The notes beneath the pieces were generated by a model. That model made no database searches. It was not told the DNA's origin and saw nothing but the letters and a program-made list of their open reading frames with translations. Position numbers and translations under genes: made by a program. From the NCBI RefSeq assembly GCF_000382245.1, contig NZ_KB907883.1, positions 1 through 59,671 of the forward strand: DNA of 59,671 nucleotides, given 5' to 3'. This DNA is from Kushneria aurantia DSM 21353. GTDB lineage: Bacteria; Pseudomonadota; Gammaproteobacteria; Pseudomonadales; Halomonadaceae. Of this stretch, positions 42,894-52,140 are shown piece by piece. Position 1 is the stretch's first letter, and each line of letters begins with the position of its first letter.

Positions 42894-43367
42894 TCAGGAC
42901 AGGCGCTGCGCCAGCAGGCGGTCCAGCGACAGCCTCCCCGCGCCGCTGAAGATCAGCGAGACGCTGACGGCGAGCAGAGAGAGGGCGTACTCATAGCCGT
43001 TGTTGCTGATAAAAAGGCCGTTGGGCAGATGCACACTGAAGATGGCGACCAGCATGGTGAATGCCAGCAGGGCGGCGGCGGGGCGTACCAGCAGGCCCAG
43101 CAGCAGCGCCAGACCGCCGAAGAATTCGGCGCTGCCGGCGGCGAGCGCCAGCGGATAGCCGGGCTCGATACCTACCGAGGCCATCCACTGCGCGGTGCCG
43201 GCAAGACCATGGCCGCCGAACAGGCCGAACAGTTTCTGGCTGCCGTGTGCCATGAAAATCAAACCCACCGGCAGGCGCAGCGCCAGCGCCGCCAGACCGG
43301 CTCTGGAGGCGATAAGTCGGTGAATCAGTGTGCTGCCTGGGCTGTGTTCGGCTGTCGTGGCGGTCAT
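42894..43367 (-). CDS. DoxX-family membrane protein
   Basis: The product is 157 residues with four membrane helices: ALALRLPVGLIFMAHGSQKL, AGTAQWMASVG, ALAAGSAEFFGGLALLLGLL and AALLAFTMLVAIFSVHLPNG. The motif FMAHGSQKLFGLFGG is typical of DoxX/SURF4-like proteins such as YphA. The family is loosely linked to redox and thiosulfate metabolism. The gene is divergent from a LysR regulator whose dyad lies between, so it is probably the regulated target. Confidence 0.85.
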   Translation of the reverse strand: MTATTAEHSPGSTLIHRLIASRAGLAALALRLPVGLIFMAHGSQKLFGLFGGHGLAGTAQWMASVGIEPGYPLALAAGSAEFFGGLALLLGLLVRPAAALLAFTMLVAIFSVHLPNGLFISNNGYEYALSLLAVSVSLIFSGAGRLSLDRLLAQRLS

Positions 43368-43455
43368 TTAATCTCTCCGTGAAGGGTGGCTGAAACGATG
43401 GGAGAAGCTTATGTGACTGCCGCTGTGCGATGGGTGCAATATTCGGGGCATAATG

Positions 43456-43470
43456 ATCGAATAATTCGAT
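43456..43470. promoter_or_regulatory. LysR-type operator between doxX-like and lysR genes
   Basis: ATCGAA-TAA-TTCGAT is a perfect 6-bp dyad with the T-N11-A geometry expected of LysR sites, 25 bases before the LysR start and 89 bases from the divergent doxX-like start. Confidence 0.6.
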
Positions 43471-43494
43471 GATTAACGGCGTCAGTGGAGTGTC

Positions 43495-44400
43495 ATGGCA
43501 CAGGATATCCCCGCCATCAGTCTCGAGCAGTGGGTGGTGCTGCAGGCCCTGGTCGAGGAGGGTAGTTTCGCCGGCGCTGCCGAGCGCCTCGATCGCAGTC
43601 AGTCGTCGGTCAGCTATGCGCTCAGGGGGCTGCAGCAGCAGCTCCCGGTCCCTGTGCTGACGACGCAGGGGCGGCGTACGGTGATCACGCCGGCCGGCGA
43701 GGCGCTGCTGCGCCGCGCCAGCACTATCATCGAAGAGGCGCTGAGTCTCGAGCAGCAGGCGCGCAATCTGGCCGACGGTTGGGAGCCCGAAGTGCGGCTG
43801 GTGGTGGAGGAGATCTTTCCGCCCGCGCTGCTGAGTCACGTCCTTGCCAACTTCGCCCCGGCCAGCCGCGACTGTCGGGTGCAGCTGGTTGAAACCATGC
43901 TCTCCGGCACCCTGGAGGCGCTGTTCGACGCCCGCGCGGAGCTGGCGATCACCCACCAGACGCCCCCGGGTCTGCCGGCACAGCCGCTGCTGACGGTGGC
44001 GTTCGTGGCGGTCGCCAGCCCCGCTCATCCGCTGCATCGGCTCGGCCGTGAGGTCAGCAGTGACGATCTGCGCGGCTATCGCCAGTTCGTGGTCCGTGAC
44101 TCGGGACTGCGGCGCCAGCGCGACGCCGGCCGCTTCGCCAGCGAACAGCGCTGGACGGTATCCCACCTGCACACCTCGATCCGACTGGTGTGCGACGGCC
44201 TGGGCTTTGCCTGGCTGCCAATTGATCACATCGGTGATGAGCTGGCGGCCGATCGGCTGCGCCGGCTGCCGCTGATCGACGGTGAGCATCGCAGCGCGGA
44301 GCTGTTTCTGGTACACAGCGACCGGCGCAGCGCGGGGCCGGCGACCACGGCGCTGGCCGACGCTCTGGTGGGCGCCTGTCGCCGCTATGCGAACGGTTAA
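43495..44400 (+). CDS. LysR-family transcriptional regulator
   Basis: The product is 301 residues. The helix-turn-helix is LQALVEEGSFAGAAERLDRS, then QSSVSYALRGLQQQLPV, followed by an effector domain beginning about residue 95 (VRLVVEEIFPPALLSHVLAN). Its C-terminal half has HLHTSIRLVCDGLGFAWLPI. The ligand is unknown. It diverges from the DoxX-like gene with a good dyad in the gap, so autoregulation and control of that gene are likely. Its stop TAA overlaps the stop of the convergent tlyA-like gene. Confidence 0.85.
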   Translation: MAQDIPAISLEQWVVLQALVEEGSFAGAAERLDRSQSSVSYALRGLQQQLPVPVLTTQGRRTVITPAGEALLRRASTIIEEALSLEQQARNLADGWEPEVRLVVEEIFPPALLSHVLANFAPASRDCRVQLVETMLSGTLEALFDARAELAITHQTPPGLPAQPLLTVAFVAVASPAHPLHRLGREVSSDDLRGYRQFVVRDSGLRRQRDAGRFASEQRWTVSHLHTSIRLVCDGLGFAWLPIDHIGDELAADRLRRLPLIDGEHRSAELFLVHSDRRSAGPATTALADALVGACRRYANG

Positions 44401-45158
44401 AGCCGCCGTGCGTGGAGCAGGAACTCGCGGTTGCCGTCACCGCCGCTGATCGGGCTCGCCATCCACAGCAGTATTTCGAAGCCGCACTCGGCGCAGGCCG
44501 CTCGCAGGCGCGTTTCGACTTCGGCGTAGTGGCGCGTGTCGCGCACCAGGCCGCCGGCGGCGATCTTTGCGGGCGACAGTTCGAACTGCGGTTTGACCAG
44601 GCTCAGCAATCGCGCGCCGGGGCGCAGCAGGCGCGAAAGTTCGGGCAGTATCAGCGTCTGGGAGATAAAGGAGACGTCCATCACTACCGCCTCGATGCCT
44701 TCCGGGGCCAGCGCTACGAGCTCCTCGTCGGGGAGGCGGCGGGCGTTGACGCCCTCCAGCACGGTAACGCGCTCATCGGCTGCCAGGTCGACGTCGAGCT
44801 GGCCGTGGCCGACCTCGATGCCGATCACCCGTCGCGCGCCGTGGCGCAGCGCACAGTCGCTGAAACCGCCGGTCGACTGGCCTACATCCAGCACTGTCAG
44901 ACCGTCGAGCCTGCCGCTGGCGGCGATCAGCGCCTCCAGCTTGAGGCCGGCGCGGGAGACGTAGCGCTCTTCGGGGTCGTCGAGAACCACAAGGTGGCTG
45001 TCGCCCGGCATCCTTTCGGCGGGGCGAGTCAGGGTGCGCGCGCCGTCAGGGGTTATCAGCTGCACCCGAGCGTTGCGGATCAGTCGCTGCGCGCGCGAGC
45101 GTGAGCGCACCAGCTGCTGTTCGACCAGCAGTTGATCAAGGCGTTTCAGGCCACTCAT
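44397..45158 (-). CDS. TlyA-family rRNA 2'-O-methyltransferase/hemolysin-like
   Basis: The product is 253 residues; the ATG at 45158 is within an ATGA overlap with the upstream gene's stop, which decides the start. An N-terminal S4 RNA-binding domain (KRLDQLLVEQQLVRSRSRAQ) is followed by a class I methyltransferase with VSRAGLKLEALI, DVGQSTGGFSDCALRHGA (the SAM loop, about residues 90-107), and VMDVSFISQTLILPEL. TlyA proteins methylate 2'-hydroxyls in 16S and 23S rRNA in mycobacteria. It is the last gene of a sensor/solute-binding operon, an odd partnership. Confidence 0.85.
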   Translation of the reverse strand: MSGLKRLDQLLVEQQLVRSRSRAQRLIRNARVQLITPDGARTLTRPAERMPGDSHLVVLDDPEERYVSRAGLKLEALIAASGRLDGLTVLDVGQSTGGFSDCALRHGARRVIGIEVGHGQLDVDLAADERVTVLEGVNARRLPDEELVALAPEGIEAVVMDVSFISQTLILPELSRLLRPGARLLSLVKPQFELSPAKIAAGGLVRDTRHYAEVETRLRAACAECGFEILLWMASPISGGDGNREFLLHARRL

Positions 45159-46279
45159 CGGTTCCTGCTCTCGACAGCATTGCCGTTGATGGCAGGAATA
45201 CGAGGAGACTCGGTCGTCTCGCCCTGCGTCAATGATCGCCACTGCGCCACCAGCGAGGCTCGCTGGAGCGGATCGGTCAGTGTCAGCAGCGCCGGCCCCG
45301 GACGAATCGGTACCAGTGCGTCGTCGTCCGCCGCATCGCCCTCGGCATGTGGTGAGCTCAGGGTGGTCTCACGGGCCATTACCTGCTGACCGTCGGGGGA
45401 GGTGATAAAGGACAAAAAGCGCTGTGCCGCCTGCGGGTGGCGGGCACTATGGGGAATCATGGCCAGCCGCTGCAGGGCGAGGGCGTAGTCCCGAGGCATC
45501 TGTATGACCAGCTCGGGATGCAGCGCCGCTGCGCGGCGGGCGTAGGAGCCGATCAGATTGTAGCCGATCAGATAGCGTCCATCAGCCAGCCCTGAAAGCA
45601 TCGATGTGGTGGTTTCGCGCCATTCGGCATTGGCCGCTCCCATGGCTTCGAACAGCGACCACGCTTCGGGGGAGCGCGCCACATCGCTGGCCATCGCCAT
45701 GAAACCGGTAGCGCTGCTGGCGGGGTCATAGCTGACTACCCTGCCGTCGAGCGCCTCCCGGTGTTGGGTCAGCAGCGTCAGCAGTTCGCCGTGATCACGC
45801 GGCGGCGTGGCAATGTCGCGCAGCGCACGGTTATAGACCATCACCAGCGGCTCGCGGGTCAGGCCCACAAGTTCATTGCGCCAGCGGGCGTTGCGTGGCC
45901 AGTTCGGGTTGAGGGTGTCGGCGTCGAAGGGGCGCGCATAGCCTTCGTTGGCAAGGCGGTATTGATTGCCCATCGAGGAAGACATCAGTAGATCGATGTA
46001 GCCTTCGCGAATACTCGGCGGCCACTGCTGATGGGCCTGGTAGGAGCGTGAAACGTCCTGATAGGTAATATCGATCGTCGGATATCGGTCGTGAAAGGCG
46101 CGCAGTAGCGGATCGATCTCCGCTGGTTCGATGACGCCGGCGATCACCAGCGCCGCAGCGTCGCCCCGGGTGTTGCCGTCGCCGTGATAGTGCAGCCGGG
46201 TATCTGCTCGGGACGGCGTGGCGGTAATGATCAGGGCGGCCAGTAAAAGCGCCGCCGGCCTGTGGTATCCGGCTGTCAA
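45155..46279 (-). CDS. periplasmic solute-binding protein (family 1), orphan, coupled to a two-component system
   Basis: The product is 374 residues from a TTG at 46279 that overlaps the kinase stop (TTGA); the longer upstream frame has no coding character. The signal peptide is GYHRPAALLLAALIITATPS then RADT. The mature part is typical of iron/organophosphate-type binding proteins: VIEPAEIDPLLRAFHDRYPT, then IDLLMSSSMGNQYRLANEG, and MIPHSARHPQAAQRFLSFIT. No permease or ATPase gene is nearby. The gene lies between the TctE-like kinase and tlyA with overlaps at both ends. A role as a ligand-binding partner of the kinase is likely but inferred. Confidence 0.8.
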   Translation of the reverse strand: MTAGYHRPAALLLAALIITATPSRADTRLHYHGDGNTRGDAAALVIAGVIEPAEIDPLLRAFHDRYPTIDITYQDVSRSYQAHQQWPPSIREGYIDLLMSSSMGNQYRLANEGYARPFDADTLNPNWPRNARWRNELVGLTREPLVMVYNRALRDIATPPRDHGELLTLLTQHREALDGRVVSYDPASSATGFMAMASDVARSPEAWSLFEAMGAANAEWRETTTSMLSGLADGRYLIGYNLIGSYARRAAALHPELVIQMPRDYALALQRLAMIPHSARHPQAAQRFLSFITSPDGQQVMARETTLSSPHAEGDAADDDALVPIRPGPALLTLTDPLQRASLVAQWRSLTQGETTESPRIPAINGNAVESRNR

Positions 46280-47700
46280 AGGTGGTGCTCCTCGCTGCCT
46301 GCGTCGCTTGAGGTGTCCGGTTCGCCGTGCTCGCCCAGCTCCAGATAGATCGTGAAGTCGCCGTCGGCAGCCGTCATGGCCACTCGCCCGCCGTGGGCAC
46401 GCGCTATGCTGTCGACGATCGCCAGCCCCAGGCCGCTGCCGCCGCTGCCCTCCTCGCGGCGGCGAAAGGGACGCAGCATATCGCTGTGCAGCTCGACCGG
46501 CACGCCCGGGCCGTCGTCGGCGACCCACAGCGCCGGCGGTGATTGTCTTACCCCGACAGTTACCCTTGAAGCTGCATGGCGCAGAGCGTTGTCGATCAGG
46601 TTGCCCAGTGCTTCCTCAAGCTGCCAGTCGCAGGCCGGCAGTTGTCGCGCCGGGCAGGGCTCCGCCAGGCCCAGATCGATGCCGCGCCGGTCGGCGGCAT
46701 CCAGAAAGCGTAGCAACGCCTCGCGGGCGATCTCCTCCAGCGCCAGCGGACGCCGCTCCAGCGGCGCTTCCGGGGAGTTCAAACGGGTCAGTGACAGTAG
46801 CTGCTCGGCCAGCCTTGCAGCGCGTCTTGTGCCGCCCTGCAGTTGTATCAGCGCCTCGCGCCAGCGGACGCTGTCGTCGCTGCGCAGCGCCAGCTCGGCG
46901 CTGGCCGAGATGCCGGCGAGCGGGGTGCGTAGTTGGTGGGAGGCGTCGCCGATAAAGCGCTGCTGATGCATCTGCGCACGCCGCTGGCGCGCCAGCAGCA
47001 GGTTAAGGGCGTCGATCAGTTCGCCCAGTTCGCGCGGCGCTTTCATCTGTAGCGGCCTGAGGTCGTCGGCACGGCGACTGCGCAGATGACGGCGCAGCCG
47101 CTGCAGTGGTCGCAGCGCCATGCCCACAGCGAGCAGCAGGGCACCGGCAGCCAGCAGTAGCACCCCCACCAGCCGCAGCGCGCTGTCGCGAAACAGTCCC
47201 CATGCCATATCGTGGCGCGCTTCCGGCGTATGGGCCACCAGCACCGTGAAGGGCGCCCGGTTGCGCCAGCCGGTCAGCCGGCTGTGACGCGCCCCCACGC
47301 GCAGCTCGATGCCGTGCCAGTAGGCGGTGACAGTGGCAAAGTCGGTGCTCATTTGCGAAGGCGGCAACAGGGTCGTGAGATCGGCATTGCCCGTGATCAT
47401 TGCGCCATTGGCATCAGCGAGGGTGTAGAACACCCGCTCGTCGCCGCGTGGCGCCAGCATCTCGAGGGCGGTGGTGGAAATATCGAACCACAGGCGATCA
47501 TCCTGCCAGCTGACGCTTTCGGCCATAACGCCCGCTGCCGAGGCCAACAGACGGTCATAGGCGCGGTCGGCGCTGCGCTGAGCGCTCTGCCAGGCCTGTA
47601 AAAGCAGCATTGCGAGAGTGATCACCAGCGGCAGCAGCAGCCAGATCAGCAGGCGGCGATAGAGGCTGGCGCCGTGATGGGAAGACGACGCGCGCGACAT
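46276..47700 (-). CDS. sensor histidine kinase (TctE-like)
   Basis: The product is 474 residues. Two membrane segments (LLIWLLLPLVITLAMLLLQA near the start; LVGVLLLAAGALLLAVGMAL about 160) flank a short periplasmic domain of the 2CSK_N type (DISTTALEMLAP, FYTLADANGAMITGN). Then come a HAMP-like linker, the H-box DASHQLRTPLAGISASAELA (about 240-259), and the ATPase boxes LGNLIDNALRHA, VADDGPGVPVEL and GSGLGLAIVDSIARAHGG. Full set of catalytic motifs. It starts 2 bases after the response-regulator stop, so they are made together. Signal: probably sensed with the solute-binding protein. Confidence 0.88.
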   Translation of the reverse strand: MSRASSSHHGASLYRRLLIWLLLPLVITLAMLLLQAWQSAQRSADRAYDRLLASAAGVMAESVSWQDDRLWFDISTTALEMLAPRGDERVFYTLADANGAMITGNADLTTLLPPSQMSTDFATVTAYWHGIELRVGARHSRLTGWRNRAPFTVLVAHTPEARHDMAWGLFRDSALRLVGVLLLAAGALLLAVGMALRPLQRLRRHLRSRRADDLRPLQMKAPRELGELIDALNLLLARQRRAQMHQQRFIGDASHQLRTPLAGISASAELALRSDDSVRWREALIQLQGGTRRAARLAEQLLSLTRLNSPEAPLERRPLALEEIAREALLRFLDAADRRGIDLGLAEPCPARQLPACDWQLEEALGNLIDNALRHAASRVTVGVRQSPPALWVADDGPGVPVELHSDMLRPFRRREEGSGGSGLGLAIVDSIARAHGGRVAMTAADGDFTIYLELGEHGEPDTSSDAGSEEHHL

Positions 47701-47702
47701 CT

Positions 47703-48368
47703 TCAGCGCTGCTCCAGCCGGTAGCCCATGCCGCGTATGGTGCGAATCTGCACATCACTCTCCTCGAGGCGACGGCGCAGGCGGTGAATCTGCACTTCGA
47801 GGGCGTTGTCGCGCATCTCCTCGTCGCTGCCGAAGGCCTCCTCGATCAGTCGCATACGCGAGATGACCCGATTGCCGTGGCGCAGCAGGCAGGAGAGCAG
47901 GCGCTGTTCGCGGGGCGGTAGCGACAGCGGGGCGTCGCCGAGCTGCAGGCGCTGGGTGGGCAGGTGCAGGCTGAGCCCACCCATCGTGACATACTCCGCC
48001 ACCGTGCTGCGCTGGCGCCGCAGCAGGGCACGCACACGCGCTTCGAACTCGGACAGCGAGAAGGGCTTGGTGAGGTAGTCATCGGCGCCGCCGTCGAGTC
48101 CGGCGACGCGATCCTCTACCGAGGCGCGGGCGGTCAGAATCAGTACCGGCGTTTTGCTGTCGTGTCGGCGCAGCGCCGCCAGCGCCTCCAGTCCGCTGCG
48201 TCCTGGCAGATTGAGATCGAGGATCACCAGCGCGCATGAGGTGGTTTGGGCCAGACGTTGGCAGGCGAGATGACCGTCGCCGATCACCTCGGTCTCGTCG
48301 TACTGACGCAGCAGTTTCTCCAGCGTGCGCGCCAGTAGTTCGTCATCCTCGATCAGCAGTAGTGACAT
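47703..48368 (-). CDS. OmpR-family response regulator (TctD-like)
   Basis: The product is 221 residues; the ATG at 48368 begins MSLLLIEDDELLARTLEKL, as the family does, so the longer frame to 48413 is not used. The receiver has LVILDLNLPGRSGLEALAAL with the phospho-acceptor Asp at about 51, plus T and K residues (VLILTARAS, DDYLTKPFSLSE). The winged-helix DNA-binding domain has RMRLIEEAFGSDEEMRDNAL and VQIHRLRRRLEESDVQIRTI. It activates or represses target genes upon phosphorylation by the adjacent kinase. First gene of the operon. Confidence 0.9.
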   Translation of the reverse strand: MSLLLIEDDELLARTLEKLLRQYDETEVIGDGHLACQRLAQTTSCALVILDLNLPGRSGLEALAALRRHDSKTPVLILTARASVEDRVAGLDGGADDYLTKPFSLSEFEARVRALLRRQRSTVAEYVTMGGLSLHLPTQRLQLGDAPLSLPPREQRLLSCLLRHGNRVISRMRLIEEAFGSDEEMRDNALEVQIHRLRRRLEESDVQIRTIRGMGYRLEQR

Positions 48369-48571
48369 GATGGTTGGAGATTCTCGCTCGCGATGGGGGC
48401 GGTGTTGCAACAAGAGTTGGCAGAAGGCATCTGCGCCACCACATTCTAACCGAAGTCGGCGGTATTGGTTGAGGGGGTGCCGGTCAGGCTTGACCCTTTG
48501 AAATCATGCTGCCAGTATACGCGCTCGGTTGATTGAAGCCCGCCCGTCGGCGGTTTCGCATCAACCTGTTA

Positions 48572-48685
48572 TGGTGACCCTCGATGGTCCTCTCGCAACG
48601 CTATATCGCAAACCCCGCCAGGCCCGGAAGGGAGCAACGGTAGTGATGGCTGCGTGTGCCGGGATGTGGCTGTCGGGGGTTACCA
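48572..48685 (+). ncRNA. ffs: 4.5S RNA (small SRP RNA)
   Basis: The region has the conserved apical domain GGCCCGGAAGGGAGCA with the GGAA loop, the downstream GTGTGCCGGGATGTGGCTG of the long stem, and terminal complements TGGTGACCC and GGGTTACCA. The length of about 114 bases is that of gammaproteobacterial 4.5S RNA. It binds Ffh to target membrane proteins. A T-rich stretch follows at about 48715-48745. The dnaX-ybaB-recR block downstream is a common neighbour. Confidence 0.9.
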
Positions 48686-48895
48686 CCCTCTATCCTGGTG
48701 TTATCTCTCGCATCCTTTTCTTTCTTTCCGGCCTTTCCCCTTTTTGCTGTCGTCATCCCCCCGGGCTGTGATGCCGGCCGCTTCACGGTAATTGGCGCAC
48801 CACCGGCAAGTCGATAGAATAAGGCCTTTGCGCAGCACGCCGGACGTTGCTGCGATCCGCTATTACGGCAGAGTTTTTCAGGGCTATCGCGCTGC

Positions 48896-51034
48896 ATGAG
48901 CTATCAGGTACTGGCCCGCCAATGGCGGCCGCGCACGTTTCACGAGCTGGTGGGGCAGGAGCACGTCAGCCGCGCGCTGGTCAATGCGCTGGATCAGGGC
49001 AGGCTGCACCATGCCTATCTGTTTACCGGCACGCGCGGCGTCGGCAAGACCACCCTGGCGCGCATTCTGGCGCGCTGCCTCAACTGTGAAAGCGGCGTGA
49101 CCTCGCGCCCCTGCGGCGTGTGTGAAACCTGCCGCGCGATCGACGAGGGGCGCTTTGTCGATCTGATCGAGGTCGATGCCGCGTCGCGCACAAAGGTCGA
49201 GGACACCCGCGAGCTGCTCGACAACGTGCAGTACGCGCCCACCCAGGGGCGCTACAAGGTGTACCTCATCGACGAAGTGCACATGCTGTCGACGCACAGC
49301 TTCAATGCCCTTTTGAAAACGCTGGAAGAGCCGCCGCCTCACGTACGCTTCCTGCTTGCCACTACCGACCCGCAGAAACTGCCGGCGACGGTGCTGTCGC
49401 GCTGTCTGCAGTTCGCGCTCAAGCGCATGACGCCGGAGCGTATTGTGGGGCACCTGCGCCATATCCTGGGTCATGAACGGACGCCCTTCGACGAGGCCGC
49501 GCTGTGGTTGCTGGGGCGCGCCGCCGACGGTTCGATGCGCGACGGCCTGTCGCTCACCGATCAGGCGATCGCCTTCGGTCACGGCGAGGTGCGCGAGGCC
49601 GATGTGATCGCCATGCTGGGCACCCTCGATCAGCGCCGCATTCTGGGCCTGGCCGAGGCGCTGGCGCGCGGTGACGCTGCCGCGGTACTCGCCGAGGTGG
49701 CGACGCTGGCCGAGCAGGGGCCCGATTTTGCCGGCGTGCTGGATGCGCTGGCAGGCGTGTTTCATCGCCTTGCCGTCGCCCAGATGGTGCCGGATGCGCT
49801 GGATAACGGCGAGGGCGACAGGGAGGCGCTGCTCGAACTGGCCGGGCGCTTCAGCGCCGAGGATGTGCAGCTCTACTATCAGATCGCCATTGCTGGGCGC
49901 GGTGATATGGACAGTGCACCGGAGGCGCGTACTGCGCTGGAGATGACGCTTCTGCGCATGCTCGCCTTTCGTCCTCAGGGCGCCCCGGCACCGGCTCCCG
50001 CCGAACTGCCGATTCGCGCAAGCGCACCACCGGCTGCGTCGTCGGAAGAGGCTTCGGCTACCGGGGGCGGCACTGGCGATTCTGCCGCCGTGTCGAGCCC
50101 GGACGCCACGGCCGATGGTTCGCCGGCGGCTGCGCCATCGTCGCAGTCGGTAGCCCCTGCGAGGTTCGAGGAGCCCATGGAGGCGCCCGTCGAGGAGTCT
50201 TCGGCGGTGCCCCCGGACGCACAGCAAGCGCCCTCGCCGGCACCGCCCTGGGACGACGACAGCGACGCTTCCTCGCTTCCCGCCAGCGAAGAGAGTGCGG
50301 CGCTTGCCGAAGCACTCGTCAACGAGGGGGCCGAACCGCCGGTGGCCGATACCACCGAACCCGGACTGGTGCCGGAGCCGCCGGCGGACGAGGATACCGC
50401 CGAGGCGTTCGGCATGCCCGAACCGCCGCAGGCCGACGAGGGCATGGATGAAAAGGCCGCCGACAGTGCCTTTGAGGCGTACTTCAGCCATGCCCCCGCC
50501 GCAGCCGTCGACACCGCAGCGCTCTCCGAGTCGCCGCCCGCTGGGCCACCACCGCTCGGCAGCGAGTCGCCCCCGGAGGTGGCCCCGGCGGATGCCGAGG
50601 CGGAGCCGGACGACCGCGGGCCGCTCGACAATACCCGCTGGCTGCGCCTCTTTCCGCGACTGGCGCTCTCCGGCATGACGGCCAATCTGGTCGCCAACTG
50701 CGTGGTCGACAGCGACGACGGCCGCGCGCTGACGCTGCGCCTCGATCCGTCGCAGAGCGCCATGAACGCCGATGTCCATCGCGAGCGACTCGCCGCGGCG
50801 CTGGAGGGCGCCGGTGAGTCGCGCCGCGTGATGATCGAGGTAAACGAGATCGACCCGCAGTTGGAGACCCCGGCGCGGCACCGCGAGCGTCTCGAGCAGC
50901 AGCGTCGTCAGCGCGCCGTTGAAGCGCTCGAGCATGATCCGCATATACAATCACTACAGCAGACCTTCGGCGCCCGGCTGCTGGAGCGTACGGTGACCTC
51001 TTTCGAGCAGGACAGTGGCACCGACCGGGGCTGA
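48896..51034 (+). CDS. dnaX: DNA polymerase III subunits tau/gamma
   Basis: The product is 712 residues, [20 protein letters not shown]. Walker A is [12 protein letters not shown] (about residues 43-54), the zinc cysteines are C64, C73, C76 and C79 (RCLNCES; CGVCETC), [20 protein letters not shown] carries Walker B, and LSRC is the sensor. From about residue 365 a long Ala/Pro/Glu-rich linker precedes the tau domain that binds polymerase alpha and DnaB. I found no A AAA AAG slippery site in the expected place, so gamma production by frameshifting is not evident. It is first in dnaX-ybaB-recR. Confidence 0.94.
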   Translation: MSYQVLARQWRPRTFHELVGQEHVSRALVNALDQGRLHHAYLFTGTRGVGKTTLARILARCLNCESGVTSRPCGVCETCRAIDEGRFVDLIEVDAASRTKVEDTRELLDNVQYAPTQGRYKVYLIDEVHMLSTHSFNALLKTLEEPPPHVRFLLATTDPQKLPATVLSRCLQFALKRMTPERIVGHLRHILGHERTPFDEAALWLLGRAADGSMRDGLSLTDQAIAFGHGEVREADVIAMLGTLDQRRILGLAEALARGDAAAVLAEVATLAEQGPDFAGVLDALAGVFHRLAVAQMVPDALDNGEGDREALLELAGRFSAEDVQLYYQIAIAGRGDMDSAPEARTALEMTLLRMLAFRPQGAPAPAPAELPIRASAPPAASSEEASATGGGTGDSAAVSSPDATADGSPAAAPSSQSVAPARFEEPMEAPVEESSAVPPDAQQAPSPAPPWDDDSDASSLPASEESAALAEALVNEGAEPPVADTTEPGLVPEPPADEDTAEAFGMPEPPQADEGMDEKAADSAFEAYFSHAPAAAVDTAALSESPPAGPPPLGSESPPEVAPADAEAEPDDRGPLDNTRWLRLFPRLALSGMTANLVANCVVDSDDGRALTLRLDPSQSAMNADVHRERLAAALEGAGESRRVMIEVNEIDPQLETPARHRERLEQQRRQRAVEALEHDPHIQSLQQTFGARLLERTVTSFEQDSGTDRG

Positions 51035-51086
51035 TTCAACCAGGCGGGCGATAACCGCGGCCCGCAACAGCGAGAGGATTTCTGCA

Positions 51087-51413
51087 ATGTTCAAGGGTGG
51101 CATGGGCAACATGATGAAGCAGGCCCAGGAGATGCAGGAGAAGATGCAGCAGGTGCAGGAGGAGATCGCCAAAACCGAAGTGCATGGCGAATCCGGCGCC
51201 GGCATGGTCAAGGTGACCATGAATGGCCGCCACGACGTTACCGCCATCAATCTCGATCAGGCCGTCATGGCGGAGGACAAGGAGTTTCTCGAGGATCTGC
51301 TGGCCGCTGCGGTCAACGATGCGGTGCGCAAGGTCGATGCCAACTCTCGCTCGCGCATGGAAGAGGTGACCGAGGGGATGAATCTGCCGCCCGGCTTCAA
51401 GATGCCGTTCTGA
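51087..51413 (+). CDS. ybaB: nucleoid-associated protein YbaB/EbfC family
   Basis: The product is 108 residues, the ATG at 51087 preceded by GAGAGG. It begins with [20 protein letters not shown], a helical region that dimerises, and has [20 protein letters not shown] and [16 protein letters not shown], typical of the family. It binds DNA and bends it. The order dnaX-ybaB-recR is conserved across bacteria and was the clue for the gene name. Confidence 0.95.
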   Translation: MFKGGMGNMMKQAQEMQEKMQQVQEEIAKTEVHGESGAGMVKVTMNGRHDVTAINLDQAVMAEDKEFLEDLLAAAVNDAVRKVDANSRSRMEEVTEGMNLPPGFKMPF

Positions 51414-51426
51414 GCCTGCCGATATC

Positions 51427-52029
51427 ATGGCGACCTTTTCTCCTCTGATCGATCGGCTGCTGGAAACTCTGCGCGTGCTGCCCGGTGTTGGTCCGCGCAG
51501 CGCGCAGCGCATGGCGTTTCATCTGCTGGAGCGTGACCGCGAGGGCGGCCAGCGGCTGGCGCAGGTGCTTTCCGAGGCGCTGGAGAAGGTGGGCTACTGC
51601 GAACGCTGCCGTAACCTGACCGAAAGCCGGCTGTGCAGCATCTGCGAACAGAGCCGCCGCGACGATCACAGCCTCTGTGTGGTGGAGTCGCCGGCCGATC
51701 TGCTGGCGATTGAGGAAGCCGGCGGTTTCAATGGCCGCTACTTCGTGCTTCACGGTCATCTGTCACCGATCGACGGCATTGGCCCCGAGGCGCTGGGGCT
51801 CGATCTGCTCGAGCGTATCGTCAGCGAGCGGCAGGTCTCCGAGCTGATTCTGGCCACCAATCCGACCGTCGAGGGCGAGGCCAGTGCGCACTACATTGCC
51901 GAGCAGCTGCGGTCGCTGGGCGTCAGGTGCTCGCGGTTGGCCTACGGTGTGCCGATGGGCGGCGAACTGGAGTACGTCGACGGCGGCACCCTGTCACGCG
52001 CTTTCATGGGCCGCCAGCCTTTCGAGTGA
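51427..52029 (+). CDS. recR: recombination protein RecR
   Basis: The product is 200 residues. A helix-hairpin-helix [20 protein letters not shown] is followed by the Cys4 zinc motif [19 protein letters not shown] and a Toprim domain ([39 protein letters not shown]). Full length with all motifs. With RecF and RecO it loads RecA on gapped DNA. It starts 13 bases after ybaB, so it is in the same operon. Confidence 0.96.
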   Translation: MATFSPLIDRLLETLRVLPGVGPRSAQRMAFHLLERDREGGQRLAQVLSEALEKVGYCERCRNLTESRLCSICEQSRRDDHSLCVVESPADLLAIEEAGGFNGRYFVLHGHLSPIDGIGPEALGLDLLERIVSERQVSELILATNPTVEGEASAHYIAEQLRSLGVRCSRLAYGVPMGGELEYVDGGTLSRAFMGRQPFE

Positions 52030-52140
52030 AGCAGGGTGGGCCGACGCCATCCTGTGGCGCGCGTCGTTTTTTTGAATATTCGCCTTTTGAATACGGTCGT
52101 ACTGGCTGCGCGCCGGCCTGCGGCCCTCAATGGAATCTCT

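Noticed and set aside
48884-50950. 688-residue minus-strand frame opposite dnaX
   Set aside because: It is a shadow; dnaX motifs are complete on the plus strand.
48896-51034. Programmed frameshift for the gamma form of DnaX
   Set aside because: No A AAA AAG-type slippery run with a following stem was found near the end of domain III.
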